From Psychrobacillus mangrovi (lineage in GTDB: Bacteria > Bacillota > Bacilli > Bacillales_A > Planococcaceae): 64,000 nt of DNA. The position numbers and the translations under genes are program-made. Location: assembly GCF_037104765.1 (NCBI RefSeq), contig NZ_JBAWSY010000001.1, forward strand, positions 1-64,000. The letters are read 5' to 3'. The notes under the pieces are model-generated. The model made no database searches and was not told the origin of the DNA. It worked only from the letters and a program-made list of their open reading frames with translations. The first letter of the stretch is position 1. Each line of letters begins with the position of its first letter. Below are positions 50,096-58,593 of this stretch, piece after piece.

Positions 50096-50791
50096 ATGAA
50101 ACAAAAAAAGAATACATCCTACAAAGCTAAAATCTGGGTGATAATATTACTTCTACCATGTACTATTACTATTTATGTTTTGGCAATAATCGGTTGGCAA
50201 GAGCTTCAAAGAATTCCTGTAGTACAGGAATGGGCGGAATCTATACAATCTGTTTCAACCGGTAAAAATAAATTAGACGTTCCACAAGAATATATTTCTA
50301 TCTACAAAAAGGCTGAAGAGCAGTATGATGTACCCTGGACACTTCTAGCTGCTCATCATCGTATCGAAACAAAGTTCTCTACAATGGACCCACTTCTTTC
50401 TCCTGTTGGAGCAGAAGGACATTTGCAGTTTATGCCTTGTACCTTTGTCGGTTGGTCTCATCCTAGTTGTGAAGGCTTGGGAAAAGGTGACATACCAGAC
50501 AAGGATAAAGTGAACCCAGAAATTATAGCTAAATATGGTGGATACGGAGTAGATGCAAATGGGGATGGTAAAGCAGATCCATATGATATGGAAGACGCAA
50601 TTTTTAGTGCTGCGAATTATTTAGCGGCTAGTGGGGCTGCTGATGGGGAAATTGAAAAAGCGATTTTCAATTATAACCGAAGCGATAAATATGTTAAGGA
50701 TGTATTACATTTTTATTATTTATACGAAAGTCAGTTGGACGAAATTCAAGCTGCTTCCATAAAAAAGGAAAATAAAAAGGATGGGTTATAG
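50096..50791 (+). CDS. lytic transglycosylase-like (SLT domain) protein
   Basis: A 231-residue protein anchored by an N-terminal TM helix (IWVIILLLPCTITIYVLAII). The SLT-like domain carries the catalytic Glu in VPWTLLAAHHRIETKF, then LSPVGAEGHLQFMPCTFVGW, DANGDGKADPYDMEDAIFSAANYLAASGA and NYNRSDKYVKDVL. It would cleave peptidoglycan glycan strands at the cell surface. AGGTGAAA lies upstream. The last codons form the left arm of a terminator, with the TAG stop in the loop. Confidence 0.87.
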   Translation: MKQKKNTSYKAKIWVIILLLPCTITIYVLAIIGWQELQRIPVVQEWAESIQSVSTGKNKLDVPQEYISIYKKAEEQYDVPWTLLAAHHRIETKFSTMDPLLSPVGAEGHLQFMPCTFVGWSHPSCEGLGKGDIPDKDKVNPEIIAKYGGYGVDANGDGKADPYDMEDAIFSAANYLAASGAADGEIEKAIFNYNRSDKYVKDVLHFYYLYESQLDEIQAASIKKENKKDGL

Positions 50792-50806
50792 TAACCCATC
50801 CTTTTT
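50774..50806. terminator. bidirectional terminator overlapping the transglycosylase stop
   Basis: AAAAAGGATGGGTTA-TAG-TAACCCATCCTTTTT: a perfect 15-bp stem whose three-base loop is the stop codon of the upstream gene. It ends two bases before the convergent GlsB/YeaQ gene. Confidence 0.9.
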
Positions 50807-50807
50807 A

Positions 50808-51056
50808 TTATTTACGCATAGCTTTTAAAATAAGACTAAGTATCGCAACTAAAATGATTGCTCCAATTAAAGCCGGAATGATTGCCATATCCCAAACAAC
50901 TGGACCCATGTCAGGGAAGATTAACCCACCAATCCATGCTCCGATAATCCCTGCAATGATATTACCGATAATACCACCTGGAATATCTTTACCTAAAATT
51001 AATCCTGCTAGCCAACCGATAATACCACCGATTATTAGATATAATATAAATCCCAT
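50808..51056 (-). CDS. GlsB/YeaQ/YmgE family stress membrane protein
   Basis: An 82-residue, glycine-rich protein with three TM segments: FILYLIIGGIIGWLAGLILG, GGIIGNIIAGIIGAWIGGLI and the C-terminal IPALIGAIILVAILSLI. The repeated GxxxG pattern is diagnostic of the transglycosylase-associated (GlsB/YeaQ) family. It is linked to general stress; the mechanism is unknown. AAAGGAGATG precedes the ATG. Confidence 0.9.
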   Translation of the reverse strand: MGFILYLIIGGIIGWLAGLILGKDIPGGIIGNIIAGIIGAWIGGLIFPDMGPVVWDMAIIPALIGAIILVAILSLILKAMRK

Positions 51057-51136
51057 TTATTCCATCTCCTTTAAGAATGTTTAATTGTTAACACTCTTTA
51101 TATAGCCATAAATGAGAATTGCTAAACATCAAAGGA

Positions 51137-51685
51137 TTATTTTTTTATTACTAATGCACCAAGAGAGCTTGAAAAATGACCCAGAGCCCAATCATGACCC
51201 CGTTCATTGAAGCTTGCTACTGCATTCTCATGTATGACAATTGTATATCCTAAATTGTAAGCATCTACTGCCGTGTGTAGAACACAAATGTCTGTACAAA
51301 CACCTACGATGTGAACTTCTTTTATATCACGTTCTCTTAAAAGCTGATGCAAATTAGTACCGGCAAAAGAGCTATACCGTGTTTTATCTATCCAAATTAT
51401 CTTTTCTTCGTTATCTGCATATACTGATTTTAACTTTCCGTATAATTCCCGACCCGGTGAATTACGAATGTTATGGGCTGGAAATAGCTTTGTCTCTGGA
51501 TGATAGAGATCGTTTTCATCATGCAAGTCAACAGGAAAGACAACTAATTCATTATTAACAATAAATTCTTCCGTTAACTGAACTATTGCTTTCTCTATCA
51601 TTTGCCCAGGTTTCCCACAAGTTAATGCTCCGTTATCTGCTACAAAATCAACTGTATAATCCACAACGAGTAAAGCTTTTTTCAA
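51137..51685 (-). CDS. pncA: nicotinamidase (PncA/YueJ type)
   Basis: A 182-residue cysteine hydrolase closely resembling B. subtilis PncA: LLVVDYTVDFVADNGALTCG (catalytic Asp), metal-site region PVDLHDENDLYHPETKLFPAHN, Lys in IDKTRYSSFAGTNL and Cys in VGVCTDICVLHTAVDAYNLGY. It converts nicotinamide to nicotinate for NAD salvage. AAGGGAG precedes the ATG. The gene appears monocistronic. Confidence 0.92.
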   Translation of the reverse strand: MKKALLVVDYTVDFVADNGALTCGKPGQMIEKAIVQLTEEFIVNNELVVFPVDLHDENDLYHPETKLFPAHNIRNSPGRELYGKLKSVYADNEEKIIWIDKTRYSSFAGTNLHQLLRERDIKEVHIVGVCTDICVLHTAVDAYNLGYTIVIHENAVASFNERGHDWALGHFSSSLGALVIKK

Positions 51686-51828
51686 TGTTAAACAACTCCC
51701 TTCATTTTCTTCTTATTATTATGAATAAAAGAAAAAGATAAAGCTACCAAAAATTAAAACTGAAAGTTTAAAATATTTTGCTTTTTGTAATGATGCATAC
51801 TATAATTGTAAAAAGGGGAGTGGAAAAT

Positions 51829-51936
51829 ATGGATAGACAAATGACGAAAAAGTTGAATAGGCAAGCGTTTTGGTTTGTGCTCATTCATTCTGTGTTTTTA
51901 ATAGACCTAGTCGTCGAATTTTTTTCCATTCATTAA
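51829..51936 (+). CDS. 35-residue single-TM small protein
   Basis: AAAAGGGGAG precedes an ATG opening MDRQMTKKLNRQAFWFVLIH, SVFLIDLVVEFFSIH. It has a basic N-terminus and one hydrophobic segment. TATAAT (about 51800-51805) and a good ribosome binding site support real expression. The family is not recognised. It has its own promoter in the interval between pncA and yfkAB. Confidence 0.6.
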   Translation: MDRQMTKKLNRQAFWFVLIHSVFLIDLVVEFFSIH

Positions 51937-51999
51937 GAGTGAATCAATATTCAATTTAGTATTAAATAAATTTATTATGTAAACTAATAGTAAAAATTG

Positions 52000-52030
52000 A
52001 AACCGAACGCTAACTTAACGTTCGGTTTTT
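52000..52030. terminator. bidirectional intrinsic terminator
   Basis: AAACCGAACG pairs with CGTTCGGTTT across a nine-base loop, with a T-run, between the small protein gene and the convergent yfkAB. Confidence 0.87.
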
Positions 52031-52036
52031 CTTTGT

Positions 52037-53146
52037 TTATTTGACAGAGCCACTAGTAAAAACATGTTCTTTATAATACATATTTTTAACTAGTATATTT
52101 GGGCCCAAGCATTTTACTGCAGGACAGTGACAATTTAGAGCTTTTGATAGTGGAGACGTCAACCATCTTTCAAATATAGCTGGGAGGGTATCCGATTGGA
52201 TATTACCTAGCTGCGGGGCATCGCCAAAGTCCGTTACGATTACTTCACCTGAGAATATATTAACATTTAATCTTGATCTTCCATCTGGATCATTCCGTAC
52301 GGATACATTTTTACTTTTGTTTAATCGTTCAAGTAATTGAATGCTTCTTTCTGTTTTGCTACACGGATAAAAAGGCAATGTACCAAAAAGCATCCAAACA
52401 TTTTCATCTCGGAAGTCTAAAATGTTCTCTATAGCTTCATATGTCTCTTCTAATGTAAGTGTTGTTAAAGAACTAGCAAAATCTGAGGGGTACATAGGGT
52501 GTATCTCATGACGAGCACATTTCATTTCGTCTACGATTTGTCGATGAATATGTTCTAAATACGGTAGTGTCTTTTTGTTCAGCATCGTTTCGGCCGAAAC
52601 CATAACTCCCGTTTCAGAAAGCATACGACTATTATCTATCATTCTTTGAAATAGACCTGAACGTTGCTCATATGTCGGTTTTCTCTCCATCATGGCAAAA
52701 CCAGTTTCGACAAATTCATCTACGGTTCCCCAGTTATGAGAGATATGTAGTACATCCAAATAAGGAGCTATTAACAAGTATCTTTCAGGATCGAGAGTTA
52801 AATTTGAGTTAATCTGTGTTCGAATTCCTCGACTTTTTGCATACTTTAATAGTGGCAAAACATATTGAGTCACAGACTTTTTCGATAACATTGGTTCCCC
52901 ACCAGTAATACTAATCGTTTTTAAGTGTGGAATTTCTTCTAATCGTCTTATTATTAATTCAATTGGTAGGGCACTGGGGTCCTTTGTTTGTAAAGTATAA
53001 CCTACTGCACAGTGTGCACAACGCATATTACACAGGTGAGTTGTCGTAAGTTCTATATTGGATAGTGTGAGGTTTCCGTGTTGTTCGATATCACGATAAG
53101 CTTCCCACGGATCGTTAAGTGGCGTCATTTCTTTTAATGCAATCAT
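52037..53146 (-). CDS. yfkAB: radical SAM protein YfkAB
   Basis: A 369-residue radical SAM enzyme. The CxxxCxxC cluster lies in TTHLCNMRCAHCAVGY (Cys at about 38, 42, 45), the SAM-binding GGEP in ISITGGEPMLS, and the C-terminal CxCxxxxC signature in LNCHCPAVKCLGPN that names this family. The fused A+B form seen here is standard outside a few B. subtilis strains. The reaction is unknown. AAGGAAG precedes the ATG. Confidence 0.92.
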   Translation of the reverse strand: MIALKEMTPLNDPWEAYRDIEQHGNLTLSNIELTTTHLCNMRCAHCAVGYTLQTKDPSALPIELIIRRLEEIPHLKTISITGGEPMLSKKSVTQYVLPLLKYAKSRGIRTQINSNLTLDPERYLLIAPYLDVLHISHNWGTVDEFVETGFAMMERKPTYEQRSGLFQRMIDNSRMLSETGVMVSAETMLNKKTLPYLEHIHRQIVDEMKCARHEIHPMYPSDFASSLTTLTLEETYEAIENILDFRDENVWMLFGTLPFYPCSKTERSIQLLERLNKSKNVSVRNDPDGRSRLNVNIFSGEVIVTDFGDAPQLGNIQSDTLPAIFERWLTSPLSKALNCHCPAVKCLGPNILVKNMYYKEHVFTSGSVK

Positions 53147-53262
53147 AAAATACTTCCTTTCTAATGGATTATTCTCTCATATTTTTGATCAAAAGAAAAT
53201 GTAGAAATGTTTTTTTATAAGAAGGGTATGTACTGAACTAAAAATATGTTTGGAGGAAATGA

Positions 53263-53766
53263 ATGTTTATAGAAAAGATTAATAAAATTCGAGCGGATTT
53301 ATTCCATCAGTTAGATCAAATTAATGACGAACAATTTAATCAAAAACCAGAACCTAATAAGTGGTCACCTAAAGAAATAATCGACCATTTAGTCAAATTA
53401 GAGAAAGTAGTATCTAAAGGAATCAATTATGAATTAAAAAATACAGAGAGCCCTAAGGCTAATAGAAAGCCGATTCAACTTACAACAATTCGAGTCATAA
53501 AAGCAAAAGCTCCCACTTATATTATTCCTTCTGAGGAGTATCAGACGAAGGAAGAAATGAAAGACGCACTTCATCAAAGTCGTATGGTACTTCTCACTAT
53601 TTATGAAACTACTGATAAGCAAGTTCTAAAAAATAAGTCTTTAAAACACCCTATTTTCGGACAATTACCACTGATTCAATGGCTTTCATTTGTAGGGTAT
53701 CATGAAAAAAGACATTTAAAACAATTAGAAAAAACGATTGAAATAATAAAAGGTCATAAGAAATAA
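53263..53766 (+). CDS. DinB-superfamily protein
   Basis: A 167-residue four-helix protein: FHQLDQINDEQFNQKPEPNKWSPKEIIDHLVKLE gives the first metal His, and FVGYHEKRHLKQLEKTI the HxxxH pair. Unlike the protein at 35603 it belongs to the DinB_2 branch with the KWSPxEIIDH motif. Function unknown; possibly thiol-linked transfer or damage response. TGGAGGA precedes the ATG. Confidence 0.87.
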   Translation: MFIEKINKIRADLFHQLDQINDEQFNQKPEPNKWSPKEIIDHLVKLEKVVSKGINYELKNTESPKANRKPIQLTTIRVIKAKAPTYIIPSEEYQTKEEMKDALHQSRMVLLTIYETTDKQVLKNKSLKHPIFGQLPLIQWLSFVGYHEKRHLKQLEKTIEIIKGHKK

Positions 53767-53793
53767 TTATCACTTATAATAATTTTAATGTAA

Positions 53794-53822
53794 TTTACTT
53801 ATAGACTGAATTCTAGTATGAT
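53794..53822 (+). promoter_or_regulatory. probable acnA promoter
   Basis: TTTACT (53794-53799) and TATGAT (53817-53822) with a 17-bp spacer, 60 bp before the acnA start. I could not identify convincing CcpC or CodY sites. Confidence 0.45.
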
Positions 53823-53881
53823 AGGGAATGGAGAAAAGTCACTATATAGAGTCTTCTCAATAGACATTAGGAGGAATAAAA

Positions 53882-56590
53882 ATGGCAAAGAGTAATCTAC
53901 ACAACAGCCGTGCTTCTTTTTCGCTAAATGGTAAAGAGTATAACTACTACCGCCTAGCTGCAATTGAAGAAGCTGGTATCGCAAAAGTATCACGCCTTCC
54001 TTATTCAATTAAAGTATTACTAGAATCAGTTTTGCGACAATATGATGGATATGTTATTAAAGAAGATCACGTAAACCAATTAGCAAAATGGGGTAAAGAC
54101 GCTGACACAGAAGCAGAAGTTCCATTTAAACCTTCCCGAGTTGTACTACAAGACTTTACTGGTGTACCAGTAGTAGTGGATTTAGCTTCGTTACGTTCAG
54201 CAATGAACGAAATGGGTGGAAATCCAGATAAAATCAACCCTGCTATTCCAGTCGATCTTGTAATTGACCATTCTGTACAGGTTGACAAATATGGTACATC
54301 AACTGCATTAAAAGCAAATATGGATCTTGAGTTCGAACGTAACGCTGAGCGTTATAACTTCTTAAAATGGGCTCAAACATCTTACGATAATTTCCGTGCT
54401 GTTCCACCAGCTACTGGTATCGTTCACCAAGTAAATTTAGAGTATTTAGCTCCAATCGTACACGTGAATGAAAATACAGATGGCACTTTAGAAACATTCC
54501 CAGATTCAGTAGTTGGTACTGACTCACATACAACAATGATTAATGGTCTTGGTGTATTAGGATGGGGTGTTGGTGGTATTGAAGCAGAAGCAGGTATGCT
54601 TGGTCAACCATCATACTTCCCAATTCCAGAAGTTATCGGTGTTAAATTAACCGGCGATCTTCCAAACGGAACAACTGCTACTGACTTAGCACTTAAAGTA
54701 ACTCAAGTATTACGTCAACGCGGCGTAGTAGGTAAATTTGTAGAATTCTTCGGACCTGGGGTATCTAAATTACCACTTGCTGACCGTGCTACAATCGCAA
54801 ATATGGCTCCAGAATATGGTGCAACATGTGGTTACTTCGCAATTGATGAAGAATCACTTAACTATTTACGTTTAACTGGTCGTGAAGAAGAACATATTGC
54901 TGTAGTTGAAGCTTACTTAAAAGCAAACGACATGTTCTTTGATCCAACTTTAGAACCTGTTTATACAGATGTTATAGAAATTAATTTGGCAGATATTGAA
55001 GCAAACCTTTCAGGACCAAAACGTCCACAAGATTTGATTCCTCTATCAGATATGAAAGCTCGTTACCGTGAAGCAGTAGTTGCTCCTCAAGGTACTCAAG
55101 GTTTCGGATTGAATGAAAAAGAATTCGACAAAGCGGCAACAGCAAAATTTGATGATGGAGATGTAGCTATTCCAACTGGTGCTGTAGCAATCGCTGCAAT
55201 CACTTCTTGTACAAATACATCTAACCCATACGTAATGTTAGCTGCTGGATTAGTTGCTAAAAAAGCTGTAGAAAAAGGCTTAACTGTTCCTGCTTATGTA
55301 AAAACATCATTAGCTCCTGGTTCAAAAGTTGTTACTGGTTATTTACAAGATTCAGGATTAGACAAGTTCTTAGATGAAATTGGATTTAATACAGTTGGTT
55401 ACGGATGTACAACTTGTATCGGTAACTCTGGACCGTTACTACCTGAAATAGAAAAAGCAATCGTTGACGAAGATTTATTCGTAACTTCTGTTCTTTCTGG
55501 TAACCGTAACTTCGAAGGTCGCGTTCACCCACTTGTAAAAGCAAACTACTTAGCTTCACCACCACTAGTAGTTGCATATGCACTTGCTGGAACAGTAGAT
55601 ATCGATCTACAAAAAGATTCTTTCGGTAAAGACAAAGATGGCAACGATGTATTCTTCGCTGACATTTGGCCTTCTACGGAAGAAGTTAATGACGTTCTTT
55701 CTAAAGTAGTTACTCGTGAACTATTCCAAAAAGAATATGCACGCGTATTTGATGAGAATGAAGCTTGGAATGCAATTGAAACTTCAACTGAGTCTCTATA
55801 TTCATTTGATGATAAATCAACTTACATTCAAAACCCACCATTCTTCCAAGGTTTATCTAAAGAACCAGGTGATATTCAAACTCTTACTGGACTTCGCATT
55901 GTTGCGAAATTTGGTGATTCTATCACTACAGACCATATTTCACCAGCTGGTGCGATTGGTAAAGATACTCCAGCAGGTAAATACTTGCGTGAAAATGGTG
56001 TAGAAGTACGTGATTTCAACTCTTATGGATCTCGTCGTGGTAACCATGAAGTAATGATGCGCGGAACATTTGCGAACATCCGTATTCGTAACCAAGTTGC
56101 TCCAGGTACAGAAGGTGGATATACTACTTACTGGCCAACAGGAGAAATCATTTCTATCTATGATGCAGCAATGAAGTATCAAGAATCGAATACTGGCTTA
56201 GTAGTACTTGGTGGAAAAGATTATGGAATGGGATCTTCTCGTGACTGGGCAGCTAAAGGAACAAACTTATTAGGTATCAAGGCTGTTATTACGGAAAGCT
56301 TTGAGCGTATACATCGTTCAAATCTAGTCATGATGGGTGTATTACCACTTAACTTCTTACCAGGTGAAAATGCTGATAGTCTTGGCTTAACTGGCAAAGA
56401 AGAAATTAGTATAAATGTTGCAGAAGGTGTAAAACCTCGCGATATTCTACAAGTAACAGCAAAAGCAGAAGATGGTACTGAGAAACAATTTAATGTTCTT
56501 GCTCGTTTCGATTCAGAAGTAGAAGTAGACTACTACCGTCACGGTGGTATCCTACAAATGGTACTACGTAACAAAATGCTAGAAGCTTAA
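53882..56590 (+). CDS. acnA: aconitate hydratase
   Basis: A 902-residue aconitase A/IRP-type enzyme, isomerising citrate to isocitrate in the TCA cycle. 4Fe-4S ligands are the Cys in AITSCTNTSNP and the two Cys of YGCTTCIGNSGPLLP. DSHTTMINGLGVLGWGVGGIEAEA, SVLSGNRNFEGRVHP and the swivel-domain GSSRDWAAKGTNLLG are present. Length is as usual. AGGAGG precedes the ATG. When iron-starved, such proteins can bind RNA; I saw no IRE-like hairpin here. Codon use is visibly optimised, unlike the accessory genes. Confidence 0.97.
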   Translation: MAKSNLHNSRASFSLNGKEYNYYRLAAIEEAGIAKVSRLPYSIKVLLESVLRQYDGYVIKEDHVNQLAKWGKDADTEAEVPFKPSRVVLQDFTGVPVVVDLASLRSAMNEMGGNPDKINPAIPVDLVIDHSVQVDKYGTSTALKANMDLEFERNAERYNFLKWAQTSYDNFRAVPPATGIVHQVNLEYLAPIVHVNENTDGTLETFPDSVVGTDSHTTMINGLGVLGWGVGGIEAEAGMLGQPSYFPIPEVIGVKLTGDLPNGTTATDLALKVTQVLRQRGVVGKFVEFFGPGVSKLPLADRATIANMAPEYGATCGYFAIDEESLNYLRLTGREEEHIAVVEAYLKANDMFFDPTLEPVYTDVIEINLADIEANLSGPKRPQDLIPLSDMKARYREAVVAPQGTQGFGLNEKEFDKAATAKFDDGDVAIPTGAVAIAAITSCTNTSNPYVMLAAGLVAKKAVEKGLTVPAYVKTSLAPGSKVVTGYLQDSGLDKFLDEIGFNTVGYGCTTCIGNSGPLLPEIEKAIVDEDLFVTSVLSGNRNFEGRVHPLVKANYLASPPLVVAYALAGTVDIDLQKDSFGKDKDGNDVFFADIWPSTEEVNDVLSKVVTRELFQKEYARVFDENEAWNAIETSTESLYSFDDKSTYIQNPPFFQGLSKEPGDIQTLTGLRIVAKFGDSITTDHISPAGAIGKDTPAGKYLRENGVEVRDFNSYGSRRGNHEVMMRGTFANIRIRNQVAPGTEGGYTTYWPTGEIISIYDAAMKYQESNTGLVVLGGKDYGMGSSRDWAAKGTNLLGIKAVITESFERIHRSNLVMMGVLPLNFLPGENADSLGLTGKEEISINVAEGVKPRDILQVTAKAEDGTEKQFNVLARFDSEVEVDYYRHGGILQMVLRNKMLEA

Positions 56591-56600
56591 GATACGTACG

Positions 56601-56654
56601 AAAGGGGCTGTCCCGAAAGTCAAAAAAATGACTTTTAAGGGCAGCCTCTTTCTT
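56601..56654 (+). terminator. acnA terminator
   Basis: AAAGGGGCTGTCCC..AAAGTCA pairs with TGACTTT..GGGCAGCCTCTTT with small bulges, followed by TCTTT. It starts 11 bases after the acnA stop. Confidence 0.85.
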
Positions 56655-56685
56655 TGTAACTTCTATTAAAAAGTATGATAGATTT

Positions 56686-56720
56686 TCGTTCCAGGCGGAC
56701 GCTTTCCACTACAATCAACT
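56686..56720. repeat. partial GC-rich interspersed repeat
   Basis: CGTTCCAGGCGGACGCTTTC followed by CACTACAATCAACT is the inverted end of the element at 57699-57821 (which ends CCGCCTGGAACGGAAATCAA). The GC-rich body is missing. Confidence 0.6.
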
Positions 56721-56814
56721 AATGTATGTCTACAGAAAAAAATCTTCTATGTTTAAAAAATCATCTTGTTATGGACATCTTCTTGTGCCATATCATCAAA
56801 GAAGTACGATGAAT

Positions 56815-56865
56815 ATGGACTTAGTTGAGCTTTCCAAATACGATATGTCCTTTAAAATTGAATAA
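56815..56865 (+). pseudogene. IS1182-type transposase fragment (plus strand)
   Basis: MDLVELSKYDMSFKIE corresponds to the conserved VDVVERSKYDMSFKYFL segment near the N-terminal third of IS1182-family transposases. It is in the opposite orientation to the larger remnant at 57004-57564, so the element was scrambled after insertion. Confidence 0.5.
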
Positions 56866-57003
56866 TGAATCTATTAAACGAAAAGAGTAAGAAAAAGACA
56901 AAGCAAGAAGACACTGGTTTATATCGAAATTCCAAAAAGATAGGCCAGATTTGTTCGATTTTGAACAAATCTGGCCTATCTTTCTACTTATTCTTTATGA
57001 CTT

Positions 57004-57564
57004 TTCATTTTAAAGCTTGAGAATTCGCTTAAGATTGGTGGCAAAAATCGCAGGGTCCCTTGAATTAGCATGCCAACTAGACCCGAGGATGCTGCCACAT
57101 CGTATCCTTATACATTCCTGCATCTTTATTAAATTCAAATGTATCTTCTTCTTCAAGATTTCCATTGGAGGCAATTGGAGGCAACTTAGAAACAAGGACT
57201 ACATTTTCCGATTTGAATATGTTATATTCTCTTTCTCCAAGTACGCTGTATCCCCAATAACAGTGTCCACTTCGATTCCTGTTTGTCGACTCTTCTCCAG
57301 TTACTCCTTGAGATATTTTCCATCACTTTGTTCTTCTGTTCTCACCACTGCAACTGTATGTAATAATCCGTTCATCATCTGATTGGTCTTGAATCGACAT
57401 TAGTAATAAATATTTGAGCGTACTAATGGGTGAAATAGCGTTGCGACCATTATCTAGACAGTATTTTGTTTTTAACTCTTCTAAAATAAATGAAAAATCA
57501 ACAAGTCCATTGATTTGGCGGAGCAAATATTATCTTTTGGCACAACAATATCGTAAATCGCCAT
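57004..57564 (-). pseudogene. IS1182-family transposase, degraded
   Basis: On the minus strand ATG 57564 opens MAIYDIVVPKDN, then after a frame change LLRQINGLVDFSFILEEL and KTKYCLDNGRNAISPISTLK, the DUF772-type N-terminus. An internal deletion follows, then DGKYLKE, EKSRQTGIEVDTVIGDTAYS and EKENIIYSN (the first DDE Asp region) and finally FEFNKDAGM with scrambled tail. Stops and frameshifts exclude activity. No intact inverted terminal repeats were identified. Confidence 0.8.
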
Positions 57565-57698
57565 AAAAGGACTTAATATGAGGGTTTCTTTGGTCGAACT
57601 ATCGGGAGAACCACCTGCATTTACTTTTTTTCATTATAACGTAACATGATGACCTTTTTAGATAGAAGGTTTTTTTGAGAGAGACAACATTAGTTGAT

Positions 57699-57821
57699 TG
57701 GAGAGGAAGGCGGCGACTCCAGCGGGATCAGTGAGACAGATGAAACATCACAACGTACCCGAAGGGGCGGTGATGGTTCATCGATCACCCCGCGGAAAGC
57801 GACCGCCTGGAACGGAAATCA
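57699..57821. repeat. GC-rich interspersed repeat, copy 2
   Basis: Starts GGAGAGGAAGGCGGCGACTC and ends CGCGGAAAGCGACCGCCTGG. Its centre holds an imperfect hairpin around GGGGCGGTGATGGTTCATCG. Homologous in layout to 46985-47095 (CTCC..GCGGGA..GTGAGACAG..CCCGCGGAAAGCGA). It lies beside the degraded transposase. Confidence 0.8.
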
Positions 57822-57897
57822 ATGGGTTCCACATAAAAAGCAAGTAAGTGAACAATAAATTGTTTGCATACTCGCTAAGATATCCTTTTAAGTTCTT

Positions 57898-58452
57898 TTA
57901 AAGTAATCTATTCTTATCCCAATCAGGTTTAATTAAAGAAAATACAAGTGCATCATTAGAATGACCATTTTGATATAAATAGCCTCTTAATAATCCTTCT
58001 TTTTCAAAACCTAATTTTAATAATAATTTATTAGAGGATTCATTTTGTGGGAAGGTAACGGCGCCGATTCGAAATAAATCTAATTCTTTAAAGCAATATT
58101 GAATAACTGTATTTACTGCTTCGCTAATAATACCTTTTCTCCAATACTCTGGTAGTAAGTCATATCCAATTTCCGTTCGCCGACCTGTAATAATAAGGTT
58201 ATTTAAACCAACTGTACCAACAAAGCTACCAGTCTCTTTTAAAATAATACCCCAACGCATCGAACGCTTTTCTTTAAAATTCTTCCCAAATGATTCTATT
58301 AAACTCTTTGCCTGTTGATATTCGGTAAAAGCAGACATGCCATAATATTTTATAACTGCTTCATTTGAAAAGATAGCAAAAATATCTTCTGTATGTTTCT
58401 CTTTGATTTCTATTAACCTTAAACGCTCTGTTTCTAAAATAGGAAACCCCAT
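57898..58452 (-). CDS. RimJ/RimL-type GNAT N-acetyltransferase
   Basis: A 184-residue acetyltransferase: PILETERLRLIEIKEKHTEDIFAIFSNEAVIKYYGM (N-terminal RimL signature), GTVGLNNLIITGRRTEIGYDLLPEYWRKGIISEAV (acetyl-CoA loop), IGAVTFPQNESSNKLLLKLGFEKEGLLRGYLYQNG. Members acetylate ribosomal protein N-termini or small amines; the true substrate is unknown. GGGGAG precedes the ATG. Confidence 0.88.
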   Translation of the reverse strand: MGFPILETERLRLIEIKEKHTEDIFAIFSNEAVIKYYGMSAFTEYQQAKSLIESFGKNFKEKRSMRWGIILKETGSFVGTVGLNNLIITGRRTEIGYDLLPEYWRKGIISEAVNTVIQYCFKELDLFRIGAVTFPQNESSNKLLLKLGFEKEGLLRGYLYQNGHSNDALVFSLIKPDWDKNRLL

Positions 58453-58593
58453 TAAATTCTCCCCTTTTATTTGCTTTACCTACTATATATTACTTTACCA
58501 TAGTCTATATTTTCTAACACATCTGAATTATCATTTAATTTTAAAGGAAAATATGGTAGTATAAGTATAAATAACCAGTGTGGAGGTTAAGAG

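Noticed and set aside
53767..53881. CcpC operator at acnA
   Set aside because: ATAA/TTAT-like strings occur but the expected spacing and dyad are not convincing in AT-rich DNA.
53882..56590. Several overlapping frames inside acnA
   Set aside because: All are shadows of a strongly codon-biased gene.
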